This document shows, in pieces, positions 1 to 8,042 of a stretch of 11,450 nucleotides of DNA. Source of the DNA: Saccoglossus kowalevskii (lineage: Eukaryota > Hemichordata > Enteropneusta > Harrimaniidae); the NCBI RefSeq assembly GCF_000003605.2, contig NW_003144288.1:4021-15470 (forward strand), written 5' to 3'. Under the pieces are notes generated by a model. The model saw only the letters and a list, made by a program, of their open reading frames with translations, was not told the DNA's origin and did not search any database. The position numbers and the translations under genes were made by a program. Positions within the stretch are counted from its first letter, which is position 1. Every line of letters starts with the position of its first letter.

Positions 1-659
1 GTTTGTGTGTCTGTGTGAAAATGTAGTGTTAACTGCTTTAATTTTAAGGGACATATTTTTGAAAATTTCATGAGTCAGTAAAAATAACCAATTTGTAGTA
101 AGAATTTTTCCAAGGTCATATAACACAATGTCTTTTAGAAAGCCAATAATGTGTACAGAATCCAAAACTGAAAACCAAAATTTTTGTATTATGGTTTGTC
201 TATAAGTGATCTTGAACCATCACTGCAGGCATCAATTGGCCAGAAATCAAATTATCGACCATTCTGACATTGGTGAAATGTTTTCTTCACAAAAGCCATA
301 AGATTATGAAAAAATTAAGCCGTTTATGCAATTTTCAAGTCATCACAACATCCTTGCCATAGAATAATACTATCGCCTACAAATTACTTCATTTAACAAT
401 ATATTTTTAAATAATTCAACCCCAGACAAAGAACAAAATATCAATACTGTTGATTTTAAAGGGCCATATGCTGTGACTTTTGTTGTAATTTTTTGATAAA
501 TATAATACTGAGCTAAAATTTTAATTGTAATACTAAATGAGTAAACATGGTCAGTCACATGGGTTTTACATAATTATGTTAATGGTAAGCAAATGAACAG
601 AATTCTAGCTTGGACTTCCAGCTGTATAGATGCTGTTTACATGTCCGTAATTTGGCATA
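1..659. other. Non-coding flank, nothing recognised
   Basis: This is AT-rich sequence with many stops in all frames. I see no convincing exon, RNA gene or repeat. The opening bases are a short imperfect TG-rich stretch (1-17), perhaps the tail of a simple repeat outside the window. A weak acceptor-like CTGCAG at about 222-227 precedes an open stretch, but its outgoing phase does not fit exon A (see rejected items). The stretch is probably an intron of the gene that follows, because exon A needs an upstream exon ending in phase 2. Confidence 0.5.
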
Positions 660-1175
660 GGTTACATAGTTTAAACAAATTAGGCAGACAAACAGTTCAT
701 GATATTTTACTGTGAACGCACAAATGAAAGGAACACCTATTTACCAACATCGTCAACAAACTTGCTAACGAAACGCCTTTATGTCTGGAGATCATTTCCA
801 ATTTGAAACCCTTTGGGCCACCTCATTTTCAAAAGGAGTCAATGGTATTTACTAAAGGGGTGCACTCTCAAGTCGTTTCTTTATGCAAAATTTTTGTATT
901 TTTTCTCGTTATATGCTTGTTATATAGTTTAAACAAATTAGGCAGACAAACAGTTCATGATATTTTACTGTGAACGCACAAATGAAAGGAACACCTATTT
1001 ACCAACATCGTCAACAAACTTGCTAACGAAACGCCTTTATGTCTGGAGATCATTTCCAATTTGAAACCCTTTGGGCCACCTCATTTTCAAAAGGAGTCAA
1101 TGGTATTTACTAAAGGGGTGCACTCTCAAGTCGTTTCTTTATGCAAAATTTTTGTATTTTTTCTCGTTATATGCT
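660..1175. repeat. 258-bp tandem duplication, two nearly identical copies
   Basis: Copy 1 (660-917) and copy 2 (918-1175) follow each other directly at a 258-base offset. They read the same over almost their whole length; I noted a C/T difference at 665/923. Near-identity in non-coding DNA implies a recent duplication or an assembly duplication. Each copy contains a segment, beginning at 702 and 960, that recurs in inverted orientation at 1242-1410, so the duplicated unit carries one arm of a foldback-type element. The short open frame across copy 2 (1061-1264) repeats in copy 1 without protein-like conservation and is not called as a gene. Confidence 0.95.
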
Positions 1176-1410
1176 ATTTTAAATGTAATAAATTATTAAG
1201 TACAATTACAACAGCGATAAAAATTATAATGGAAAATTCATATACCGATCATGCCCTTCTCTAAAAGTATCTTGGCCTCCAATTGAAAATAAGATGGCCT
1301 AATCTGATTATGATGTCCAGACACCAGTTTGAATCAGCACAGGCAAGTTTGCTGACGATGTTGGTAATTAGGTATTCCTTTCATTCACACGTCCACAGTA
1401 AGAATAATAT
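960..1410. mobile_element. Degraded foldback (inverted-repeat) element
   Basis: The segment at about 960-1130 matches the reverse complement of about 1242-1410. The outer ~95 bases match best: the block containing ACCAACATCGTCAACAAACT (1003-1022) pairs with the inverted copy around 1342-1363. The inner parts are more diverged but alignable, sharing a GGCCA..TCATTTTCAA block. A spacer of about 110 bases separates the arms. No transposase reading frame is present, so this is a non-autonomous element. The terminal boundaries and the target-site duplication are unclear. A second direct copy of the left arm lies at 702-872 because of the 258-bp duplication. Confidence 0.7.
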
Positions 1411-1466
1411 AGTTGAATGTCTATAACAACACAATAATATTGTGGTGACAATTCTATCTCTTCTAG

Positions 1467-1542
1467 GTGTATGACATTACAGAGGGACATCAGTAATTTC
1501 TTGTTATTGGTTGTCTTTCAGAATTCTATGATTACAAGTGTG
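1467..1542 (+). CDS. Exon A of unrecognised multi-exon gene (phase 2 in, phase 0 out)
   Basis: The acceptor is a pyrimidine-rich tract ending TTCTAG at 1466, and the donor is GTG|GTAAGC at 1543. The exon is 76 nt: one base completing a codon begun upstream, then 25 codons. The encoded stretch runs CMTLQRDISNFLLLVVFQNS and ends in ITSV. It resembles an amphipathic to hydrophobic helix of a globular protein, not a signal peptide. It leaves in phase 0, matching exon B, and the joined reading (..ITSV then DEKKPHFED..) is smooth. The upstream partner, which must end in phase 2, is not visible. A second acceptor-like sequence (TTTCAG, ending at 1521) lies inside the exon; using it would leave a 21-nt exon. 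Assignment rests on splice signals and phase only; I do not recognise the protein. Confidence 0.65.
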
Positions 1543-1594
1543 GTAAGCTCTTCAATTGTTTCCTGCTTCATTTCATCAATGCTTTTAGATTTAA

Positions 1595-2507
1595 GGTAGA
1601 AGCCTACTCATAAATTAAAAAACCCAGAATTTATTCATTTTGCAATAAATTGTACTCCAAGGCAATATAAGGATATTGACTTGAAAAAAGTTGGGGGGTC
1701 ACCAGCCTTTTTTTCGAGAAATTAATGGTTGTTTTTTAGTGGAAAGTCGCCATTTTGACACAATTATAACACTTTTACCACAGGTTCCTATGGCAGAGAT
1801 ATTATGCAATATCTCAAAATCTAGCCTGGTGACATAGGCTGAAAAAATCATATATTGTTAATGATGGAGTACCTTTTGTTGTTCTGAATTATTAAAAAAA
1901 TCTGGGTTTTTAAACAGTGTCAAAAAATCCATTTTTTCTTTAACATTATTATGGTAGAAGCTTACTCATATATTTTGAGAAATTTGGTCATAAATCGCAT
2001 GACAATGTTCATTGGTTTATTATGTAAAATCATGAAGCTATTGTCCCATGGCACCATAAAATAGTATTCTATTGTGTGTTACAGTGATGTATTTTGAAAA
2101 AACTTGTACTACATTTTTTCAAAAATAGCTATTTTTAGAACAATTCCATAGAGCGCAATGTTAAACAAAAATTGCATTTTTCAACACTTTTTAAAACCCA
2201 GATTTTTGAAAAAATTCAGGAAAACAAAAAGTAGGCCATCATTAACAACGTATTATTTTTTCAGCCTATGTCACCAGCCTACAATTTGAGATATGGCATA
2301 ATATCTGTGCCATAGGAACCTATGGTAAAAGCACTATAATACTGCCAAAATGGCCGCTATCCACTAAAATACAACCATGATTTTCTCGAAAATTAACCTG
2401 GTGACCCCCATTTTTTTCAAAGTCAATATTCTTATATTGCCTGGAAGTACAATGTATTAAAAAATTAAGAAATTCTGGGTTTTTGAAATCATGACTAGGC
2501 TTCTACC
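1595..2507. mobile_element. 913-bp foldback element flanked by TTAA
   Basis: Two arms of about 353 bases are imperfect reverse complements: 1595-1948 and 2156-2507. The ends are GGTAGAAGCC on the left and GGCTTCTACC on the right, and each end is directly bordered by TTAA (1591-1594 and 2508-2511). Paired landmarks include GTTCCTATGGCA at about 1784 with the inverted TGCCATAGGAAC at about 2309, and the GGTGACATAGGCTGAAAAAA block with TTTTTTCAGCCTATGTCACC. A central spacer of about 207 bases carries another copy of the terminus (GGTAGAAGCTTACTCATA, 1953-1970). No transposase is encoded. TTAA borders fit a piggyBac-type target; a TA duplication with ends AGGTAGAAGCC (Tc1/mariner type) fits equally well. 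It lies in the intron between exons A and B. Confidence 0.85.
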
Positions 2508-2511
2508 TTAA

Positions 2512-2795
2512 GCGAGACATTTGTAAGATTTCTGGATTAGGCTTGAACTTGAAAAGCAATTGACTTGATGCCCAAAATATTTGCCTTGGTGTCTTTCAAA
2601 ATTAGATAACCCTTGTACTTCGTGCTAGTGTACTTTCGAAGCAGAATTTTTTATTGTGATTCAATTCAATTCGGTTGGCCAACTGTGAATTTTGATGAAA
2701 AGGCGCTAAATGTTTCTCAGAGATGACCAGGATGAGTTTGATCAAAGTTGGTGTGATGATCATACATATTGGGTTACAGGTACACATTATTTTTA
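2512..2795. other. Intronic stretch, no feature called
   Basis: This is unique-looking AT-rich sequence in the A-B intron. A phrase at about 2720-2770 (ATGACCAGGATGAGTTTGATCAAAGTTGG and onward) is loosely like the 'TTCAAACTTGGTACATA' segment in the block at 10399-10697, so it may be decayed repeat from the same family. The minus-strand open frame here (2602-2787) has no recognisable content. Confidence 0.4.
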
Positions 2796-2846
2796 GTCCC
2801 CGATCAGATCGGTCCGAAAAAACGGGTTTGACCTCTGTGAGTCTGT

Positions 2847-2897
<51 letters not shown>

Positions 2898-2960
2898 TTC
2901 GTACCTATATCTTAGACATGCCTGGACGTATTACATTTAAACTTCACACATACATCATAC
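2796..2960. repeat. Hairpin-motif interspersed repeat with attached TG tract
   Basis: The block opens with AGTCCCCGATCAGATCGG followed by TCCGAAAAAACGGG. CCCCG and CGGG can pair as a small hairpin, and GATCAGATC is itself partly self-complementary. It continues into GTSTGTS-like sequence, the TG microsatellite, then a TTAAACTTCACACATACATCATACAT segment. A related head (CTCCCCGTTCAGACGAAGTC then CGAAAACAGGGACTTAT) occurs at about 10245. This indicates a dispersed family with the order hairpin head, low-complexity stretch, then 'aacttcacacata' tail. It lies in the A-B intron. Confidence 0.6.
2852..2895. repeat. (TG)22 microsatellite
   Basis: A pure TG dinucleotide run of 44 bases, preceded by an interrupted TG-rich stretch from 2840 (GTCTGTGTGTCTG). 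It is a likely polymorphic intronic microsatellite. Confidence 0.97.
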
Positions 2961-3335
2961 ATATTATTATACATGTGCACATCAATTTGTATTTATTCTA
3001 AATATGAACCAAAAATTGAATCACATCCTGAATCATTTAAATATTGTTTTACCATTGACACACCTCTAACAAAACAAAGGTGGGTAAAACATCAACATAA
3101 CAGTGATCATTTTAGTATTTTTGAAATGAGAGCTCTAGCTTTCCAGTGTTTGGTTGCTTGCTTGCTTATACTGGCTGTCAGAATACAATCTTGCTAGTTA
3201 TCTAATAAATGCAAATTTAGTTTTCAGATACACTGTTGGGTTTCTTTGCTTTCATACTATACCTGTGAATAAGTCAATGATCATATTCTATCACTGTTAT
3301 TCAAGTATTAATACAAGTCTTCTTTTACTTTTTAG
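2961..3335. other. Last part of A-B intron
   Basis: No repeat or exon is supported here. Open frames at 2973-3197 and 3154-3438 have no protein-like composition in the intronic part; the latter overlaps exon B in the wrong frame. The stretch ends in TCTTCTTTTACTTTTTAG (3318-3335), a good pyrimidine tract and 3' splice site for exon B. Confidence 0.5.
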
Positions 3336-3415
3336 GATGAGAAAAAACCACACTTTGAAGATCTTCTTGCCGCAGTCATATCACTTTACCTTGATGTGGA
3401 AATCTATCTTCATCG
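3336..3415 (+). CDS. Exon B of unrecognised multi-exon gene (phase 0 in, phase 2 out)
   Basis: This 80-nt exon lies between CTTTTTAG and the donor CG|GTGAGT. It gives 26 full codons beginning DEKKPHFEDLLAAVISLYLD and continuing VEIYLH, plus two bases of an Arg codon (CG|A) completed by exon C. Charged residues are followed by an amphipathic helix rich in Leu/Ile/Val, typical of an alpha-helical (possibly HEAT- or ARM-like) scaffold; that fold is inference. The reading frame is fixed by phase agreement with exons A and C. A competing + frame starting with ATG inside the exon runs into the intron and is a shadow. Confidence 0.88.
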
Positions 3416-4338
3416 GTGAGTTTTTTATTAGACTTTAGGTTTTGTTTCCCATCATTACATGAATAAGTTTGCGCTACAAGTGAAATGTCACATACAATAA
3501 AATAAAGAAATGTTTTCATGTTTCGGAGGGTGTTGAACCAAATAAACCTGTAATCAGCCCTCAAATTTGTTTCCCTTTGCCAAGTGAAAAATTTAGTAGC
3601 CAAGTGCCAAATTGTTTGTTGCCAGAATTCTTTTTTATACAATCACAGAAACACCAAATAAGTTAAAATTCTGATTCACTTACAGAATATTTTTGTACAT
3701 GAAGTCATAAACAAATTTAAATATGACCAATAATAAATTGCACATATGGTGAGTGTTTGCATGTGTGTATAAGTGTGCCAGTCTGATTTTGTTTAGGTTG
3801 CAAATAAGTAATCAAGATATTTACTTTAATAGGCATTAATTTTATTAGGTTTCCATGTCAACCAAAATGATAATGGACGTATTTAAAAAACTTGTTTTTG
3901 GTTGTGGTGATGCATCGGTGCATCATTTTTTAATTTCCTCTCGGAAGAGAAGCAAAACCTTTTTTTGGCCTTATTATTATCTAGTATTTCTTGGATCCCC
4001 TCATCTTTAATTCCAAACGACAGTCCAGACTAATAGTGCTCATGTGTTGACTACAACGAAGGTCAGTTAAATTTTGTTTTGCTCTACATGGGAACTATTT
4101 ACTGTAAAATCTGTATATGAAACTTCCATTGAAATGGTACAATGCAACAGAAGGGATGGTGCTTCAATTAGAGTATCTACACGTATGAGAAATTGTGAAT
4201 GTTTGGTACTCAATTACTCAATAAGAATGGGTGTGAATTATATTAGAGATGCGGCTTCTAATACAGATTTTACGGTATTCATTAGTCCTTTTACCTTCAT
4301 CCAACTAATATTCTTTCGTTATTCTCATTTGGTTTTAG
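3416..4338. other. Intron B-C (923 bp), no clear repeat
   Basis: It begins GTGAGT and ends TTTGGTTTTAG. Open frames at 3376-3642 (minus) and 4074-4388 (plus) have no recognisable domains; the latter runs into exon C out of frame. A short perfect hairpin, TGATGCA-TCGG-TGCATCA, sits at 3908-3925. No transposon ends were found. Confidence 0.6.
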
Positions 4339-4488
4339 AGGAAAGGATGATGCAGCAGATGCAGCCAAGAATACTATACTTAAAATAAACATGTTACTGG
4401 GAAAGTCCACTTCCTACCTATATGATGCTGTTTTACAGACAACATCAGTTACTGCGAAAGATGTACCATTTATGTTACCTATCTACGA
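4339..4488 (+). CDS. Exon C of unrecognised multi-exon gene (phase 2 in, phase 2 out)
   Basis: This 150-nt exon has acceptor GGTTTTAG and consensus donor GA|GTAAGT. After the shared Arg codon it encodes 49 residues beginning GKDDAADAAKNTILKINMLL and ending in TAKDVPFMLPIY, then two bases (GA) of a Glu completed by exon D. The frame is open only in this reading once both phases are applied. Composition is soluble and helical, with a polar Asp/Ala-rich start and a KxxxLLGKSTSYLYDAV helix. No catalytic motif or zinc site is visible. GKST here is not preceded by the Gly-rich loop of a Walker A motif, so nucleotide binding is not claimed. Confidence 0.9.
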
Positions 4489-4734
4489 GTAAGTACTTTT
4501 TCCAACCCATATAATCTCACTTTCTGGTTCCTCAAAAAATGCACCATGCACTTGACGCATAATGTCTCCGAAGATTATATTTCAACACGTCACCTTGTGA
4601 TAGCTTCCACAGAGTGCCGCCAGATGTGAAAATATTAGCAATTTCTGAAAATGTTTTGCTATTTGAAAACAAATTTGTTCGCATATATTATCAATTTCGT
4701 GCTCCATACCTGGAAGTGTAAAAATTTTAGCATT

Positions 4735-4940
4735 AAAGGGCGGTGATCGTCGCATCGTGTTTGTGTTGATAAACATTGATTTTTCCCACAATCCAATGCT
4801 TTTCTAATGGAAATCACGCGAAGTGAACTAATTACCACCGTTGACTCCTCAACACCTTCCAATCACCAATGAGCTTGGTAATGTCCCAGTTTGTACTCGT
4901 TGACCCATATCTCATGCTTGCGATGACCACCACCCTTTAA
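4735..4940 (-). repeat. Interspersed repeat, minus-oriented copy
   Basis: The reverse complement of this stretch aligns with 8608-8857 on the + strand. The best-matching core is 4760-4817 (reverse complement GCATTGGATTGTGGGAAAA then ATCAATGTTTATCAACACAA), nearly identical to 8796-8836. Flanking parts align with small gaps: a GGTGGTGGTCATCGCAAGCA block matches CGTGGTAGTCGTCGCAAAGA, and TCAACGAGTA is shared. Short minus-strand open frames over it (4582-4791 and 4659-4862) repeat part of the + strand frame at the other copy (ALDCGK), but both copies are broken by stops, so any coding origin is decayed. It lies in intron C-D. Confidence 0.8.
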
Positions 4941-5085
4941 ACTGATGTGATCTTAGTCTATCTACATGTAAGTAATTTTCTCAAAAAGACTTTTAGTTAT
5001 TTTGCAAAAATGAATCAATTTTTTAGTGTTCATCTGCTTCTTTCAGAGCAAATACAATAATCTTATTTTTGATTGTTTTTATTAG

Positions 5086-5212
5086 GAGTATTTTGAAGAG
5101 ACCTCCAGATGTTGTTACTAACTGTACTTATATCAAATACATGAGTACTGTCAAGCAAGTCTTAAGTATCTTGGATAATAAGTACAAGGATAAAGTTGAT
5201 TTAATTAAAAAG
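5086..5212 (+). CDS. Exon D of unrecognised multi-exon gene (phase 2 in, phase 0 out)
   Basis: This 127-nt exon has acceptor TTTTTATTAG and donor AAAAAG|GTACAA. The first G completes a Glu codon with exon C. It then reads 42 codons beginning SILKRPPDVVTNCTYIKYMS and ending DKVDLIKK. It looks like two helices with a basic, lysine-rich second half (LDNKYKDKVDLIKK). The unbroken frame between two good splice sites and the matching phases on both sides make it well supported. No recognised domain. Confidence 0.9.
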
Positions 5213-5665
5213 GTACAATAATTAATTGCTCTTATTGATAGAGAATAATACCTTATTCCATAGTGTTCTACATTCAAGCCTTGCACATGCAGAATACAAT
5301 GCATCCAAGTGCAGTCGTTTCCACATGGCTTATTGATGGCCATTTCAGGTACAAGAAAATGCACTAAATTGAGCATTTATGAAACTGGGTAAAGTTCTTC
5401 ACAACATTGTTAAACATCACCCATGATTATTAAAATGGCAGACTAACAACTTTATCAGGGCGTTGTGTGTTATAGGCCTTGACTGATTGTTTTCAACATG
5501 AGTAAATGCATGTTCTGGTTCACATGTGCACTTACAAGCATGTCATGATTTGTTTGATTTTAAGTTTGAAAACTGCCACACTATCTTCAGGATCTACTTG
5601 ACAGTCACTGAATGTGTTTTGTATTTGAACACTTACTTTCATAAAGATATGTTTGAGTTTTTTAG
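5213..5665. other. Intron D-E (453 bp)
   Basis: It runs from GTACAA to GAGTTTTTTAG. No repeat, exon or RNA gene was identified. A minus-strand open frame (5128-5376) overlaps exon D antisense and is a shadow. Confidence 0.65.
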
Positions 5666-5830
5666 GAAGCTAGAAAAGTAAGCGTACCACCCGGTTTTCT
5701 TCAATGGATCAAAGAAATCTCTCCAAACATATTGGATGATGTTCCGTTGAAAGTCAGATCATCAGGAGATAGGATCACTAACTACATATTGAAGGAAGCA
5801 TCAACTGAGTTTATAGATAGCTTGATTGAA
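5666..5830 (+). CDS. Exon E of unrecognised multi-exon gene (phase 0 in, phase 0 out)
   Basis: This 165-nt exon has acceptor TTTTTTAG and strong donor GAA|GTGAGT. It gives exactly 55 codons, beginning EARKVSVPPGFLQWIKEISP and ending STEFIDSLIE. Visible features are a Pro-Pro-Gly turn followed by a short FLQWIKEI helix, a VPLKVRSSGDRI stretch, and a C-terminal amphipathic helix. It contains no cysteine and no membrane segment. Both ends are phase 0, so joining to exon F or directly to exon G would be in frame. Family unrecognised. Confidence 0.9.
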
Positions 5831-6250
5831 GTGAGTATTTGTTTTCATGGGTATTTATATATATCCAACCTCTTGCATCCTGGTCGCATGTAATGTACTA
5901 CTGTGAAATACTTTATTTTAGCTGGAATTAATTCTCGCTGAAAAGACTTTTTGGGTGTTTTGTATGGAATTTATTTTCACCGATTCCTGATGATTTCAGT
6001 CTAAATTATAGGAACAAATATATATTAACTGGATTTTATTTTCACTCAATTATTTCGTCAGTGAAAATAGCGAAAATAAAATAACTAACAGTATTTTGAT
6101 GTTTGGCATAATGGTCTAGGAGATTCTGCAATGGTCTGGGTGATAGGAGATTTGACTTCCGTGATCAGCTGCCGATTCAGCAATGTTCAGAGATGGTGGG
6201 TTTGACTTCCATGGTCAGCTGGCTCTTAAGTTACGATTTTCAGTGTTAAT
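5831..6250. other. First part of E-F intron with degenerate short repeats
   Basis: From about 5930 to 6085 the sequence is AT-rich, with recurring 'TTTTCACtgattt / TCAGTGAAAATAGCGAAAATAAAA' phrases resembling 9590-9765, so it is probably an old dispersed repeat. A degenerate direct repeat follows: ATGGTCTAGG at 6111 and ATGGTCTGGG at 6131, and TTTGACTTCC..GATCAGCTG at 6151 versus TTTGACTTCC..GGTCAGCTG at 6201 (50-base offset). Nothing looks coding. Confidence 0.5.
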
Positions 6251-6564
6251 CAGGGATTTTTTTTAAACAAGGGAACAGGGGTGCAGTGCCCTCATGCCAT
6301 GGCCATGCGTCCCCTTACCCTGGGAAGCAGATCCTCTGGCAACCATAAAACTCTGATTGACCAGGGATCACATGTGGCCACAGTCTTCAACTGTGACCTG
6401 TCTGATAATAATTTTGGCCCCAAGGATGCCATAGAATGCTCCATTTTAACTTAGAATTATCAAAAACTCCACACCCTGGTAGGGAGAACCCTATCTCCCC
6501 ACTTGGTGGGGGACGGTGAATTGCATTGCTCCCTCTTGCAGTTTTTTTTCCAGAAAAAACCCTG
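6251..6564. mobile_element. Probable inverted-repeat element (CAGGGTTTTTT ends)
   Basis: The left end CAGGGATTTTTTTT (6251-6264) is mirrored by AAAAAACCCTG (6554-6564), whose reverse complement is CAGGGTTTTTT. Inside, the arms share diverged GC-richer blocks (left ..GCAGTGCC..CGTCCCC.., right reverse complement ..GCAATGCAATTCACCGTCCCCC..). The segment is richer in C and G than the surrounding intron, supporting an inserted unit. No clear target-site duplication is seen, and the minus-strand open frame 6387-6608 has no known motif. It lies in intron E-F. Confidence 0.5.
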
Positions 6565-6648
6565 CTCATAAAAAAAGTAGTCAGGACAATAAGCTTATAG
6601 CCTAACAAGCTGGCCTCTATAAATAAAATTCAATAAATAAGAACTTAA

Positions 6649-6873
6649 CCTTTTCAACCAATAGACTTTTTTGTCCAAATTGTTATGCACTTTCTACTTA
6701 TATTCTTCAATATTTCTGGAAATGAACCATAATTTTGCAGCCAATAGACAAAATTTGAGACAATTTTCAGTTTATGAAAAATTGGCTATTTTTTGTCCTA
6801 ATCTCCTGAAGAAAAGTGCAGACTATAAACGGAACTATTTTGTAATGAAAAGAAGGAACTGGTGGTGAAAAGG
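6649..6873. mobile_element. 225-bp miniature inverted-repeat element with TTAA flanks
   Basis: TTAA lies on each side (6645-6648 and 6874-6877). The ends are CCTTTTCAACCA on the left and TGGTGGTGAAAAGG on the right, giving terminal inverted repeats CCTTTTCA(a)CCA. Inside, CCAATAGAC occurs twice (about 6658 and 6741) and an inverted relative, TTGGCTATTTTTTG, occurs at about 6782. TTAA targets with CC(C)TTT-type ends are characteristic of piggyBac-derived MITEs; a TA-duplicating element with ends ACCTTTTC is the alternative. The open frame at 6671-6868 inside it is incidental. It lies in intron E-F. Confidence 0.75.
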
Positions 6874-7052
6874 TTAAATGATATCACAGGTTGTCTGTCA
6901 TCACCTTTTCTTGTAACCCTTGAATACCTCTGAAATTTGTATGTGGTTCTCCTCATTCAAATTTTGTTATTTGATGACAATATGATATTTCATACTGATT
7001 TTTGGTCATACTTGCTTTGAATAATCTGATAGTATATTATGTGTTGTGACAG

Positions 7053-7171
7053 TGTGTAGAATATCCAGGAGAAATAAATTTGGAGGATGAAGAAAATGAA
7101 TTCACAGTAGATGGAAAACTTTATTCTTTGTGGATAAATCAGCTGATGAAACCATGGAAACAAAAATGAAG
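7053..7171 (+). CDS. Exon F: frame-broken exon with GC-type donor
   Basis: The acceptor is GTTGTGACAG. The likely donor is AAG|GCAAGT at 7172, which matches the GC-AG intron consensus. Read in phase 0 from exon E it gives CVEYPGEINLEDEENEFTVD followed by GK, then a low-quality tail and TGA at 7167-7169. In the frame one base over, the second half reads LFFVDKSADETMETKMK and ends exactly in phase 0 at the GC donor. The exon is 119 nt, one base short of the 120 needed for phase 0 on both sides. One missing base, perhaps in the A run 7115-7118, explains everything. Alternatives are a true frameshift allele, or a poison or skipped exon, since E to G is also in frame. The product segment is acidic. 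Confidence 0.65.
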
Positions 7172-8042
7172 GCAAGTTGAAAGTTTATTCCAAATTGTAA
7201 TAACTTTGTGCTGCAATAAATAAAAATTGACATGTTCTCATTGGTAATTATAATCCCAAAAACCCAGTCCTTGTGGACGGTTGAGAATTGAATTGTATTT
7301 TAATTCCCCCAAAAGTATTTCTGGCTTTGTGTATCATTGATGCAGTGCTGGCTATAGCACGAAATGCTGCGGTATCAGTCATATATAATGTTACTGTGTA
7401 AAGTCTGTGTTTTCTATTGTTGTATTTTCTGTGTTATTTTGGTCAGATTAATGAATGAGTGATACAAGAAAGATAAGTGATTTTCAGAATATTTGAGATG
7501 TTATGTTTGGCTCGTGGACTCAGTTATTGTGATTGGTAAAGACAATTAAGTGATCACCATCCTTGCTTCCTTAGATGAACAACAACTCATAAAAGATAAA
7601 ATTCTTTTTTCAGAAAAATACAAATATAGAAAACACAGACCTGACATTGTGAGCACCAAAATCAATCATAAGAGTTACCGACCGTGCTGTTACCAGCTGT
7701 GGGTTGACCAGGTATTCAACAGATTTGGGATTTTTACCCAATCATCTAGTGCTGTCGCGATAGCTATCAAATGTAAATAAATAAGTTTATGAAATAATAG
7801 CTGACTTCTGGATGATGATGGCCCAATGTTGCCAAGATTTTTGATGCCATGAACGTGTATTCACTTCTTCACTGGACTTCTTTATTACCAAGACTGGCTT
7901 CACTTGGATGGAGTTATCAATTTCGTTGTCTTAATAATGATTCTAACTCTTCACTTGATCTGAGGAAATCAAACACTTCTGATCTATTGTTCAGGAATTA
8001 CATTTTACATGTTTCTCTGTTATGAAACATTAAAGTTGAACG
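7172..8042. other. First part of F-G intron
   Basis: No supported exon or repeat. A stretch at 7614-7711 has a fine acceptor (CTTTTTTCAG) and an open frame, but it needs phase 1 on entry, which exons E and F do not supply (see rejected items). The rest is AT-rich, with an SOS-like density of stops in all frames and no transposon ends. Confidence 0.5.

Noticed and set aside
228-290. Upstream exon candidate after CTGCAG, reading INWPEIKLSTILTL
   Set aside because: The acceptor has no pyrimidine tract, and the outgoing phase (0) does not match the phase 2 entry of exon A.
3908-3925. Small perfect hairpin TGATGCA/TGCATCA
   Set aside because: A single seven-base stem in an AT-rich intron is expected by chance; no repeat copy or element boundary accompanies it.
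4074-4388. 104-codon + strand open frame
   Set aside because: It overlaps exon C in a frame that ignores the splice phases. The composition is not protein-like, and the end is antisense to nothing known.
4420-4432. GKST string in exon C as a Walker A nucleotide-binding loop
   Set aside because: The required GxxxxGK[ST] spacing and glycine-rich loop are absent (preceding residues are KINMLL).
6387-6608. 73-codon minus-strand open frame with Pro/Gly-rich segment
   Set aside because: It lies inside the inverted-repeat unit 6251-6564 and has no recognisable domain; it is explained by the repeat's composition.
7550-7780. Possible extra exon 7614-7711 with acceptor CTTTTTTCAG and a 32-codon open frame ending before GTATTC
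   Set aside because: It is open only if entered in phase 1, while exons E and F leave in phase 0 (or phase 2 for uncorrected F). The donor is also weak. It would need an unseen exon between.
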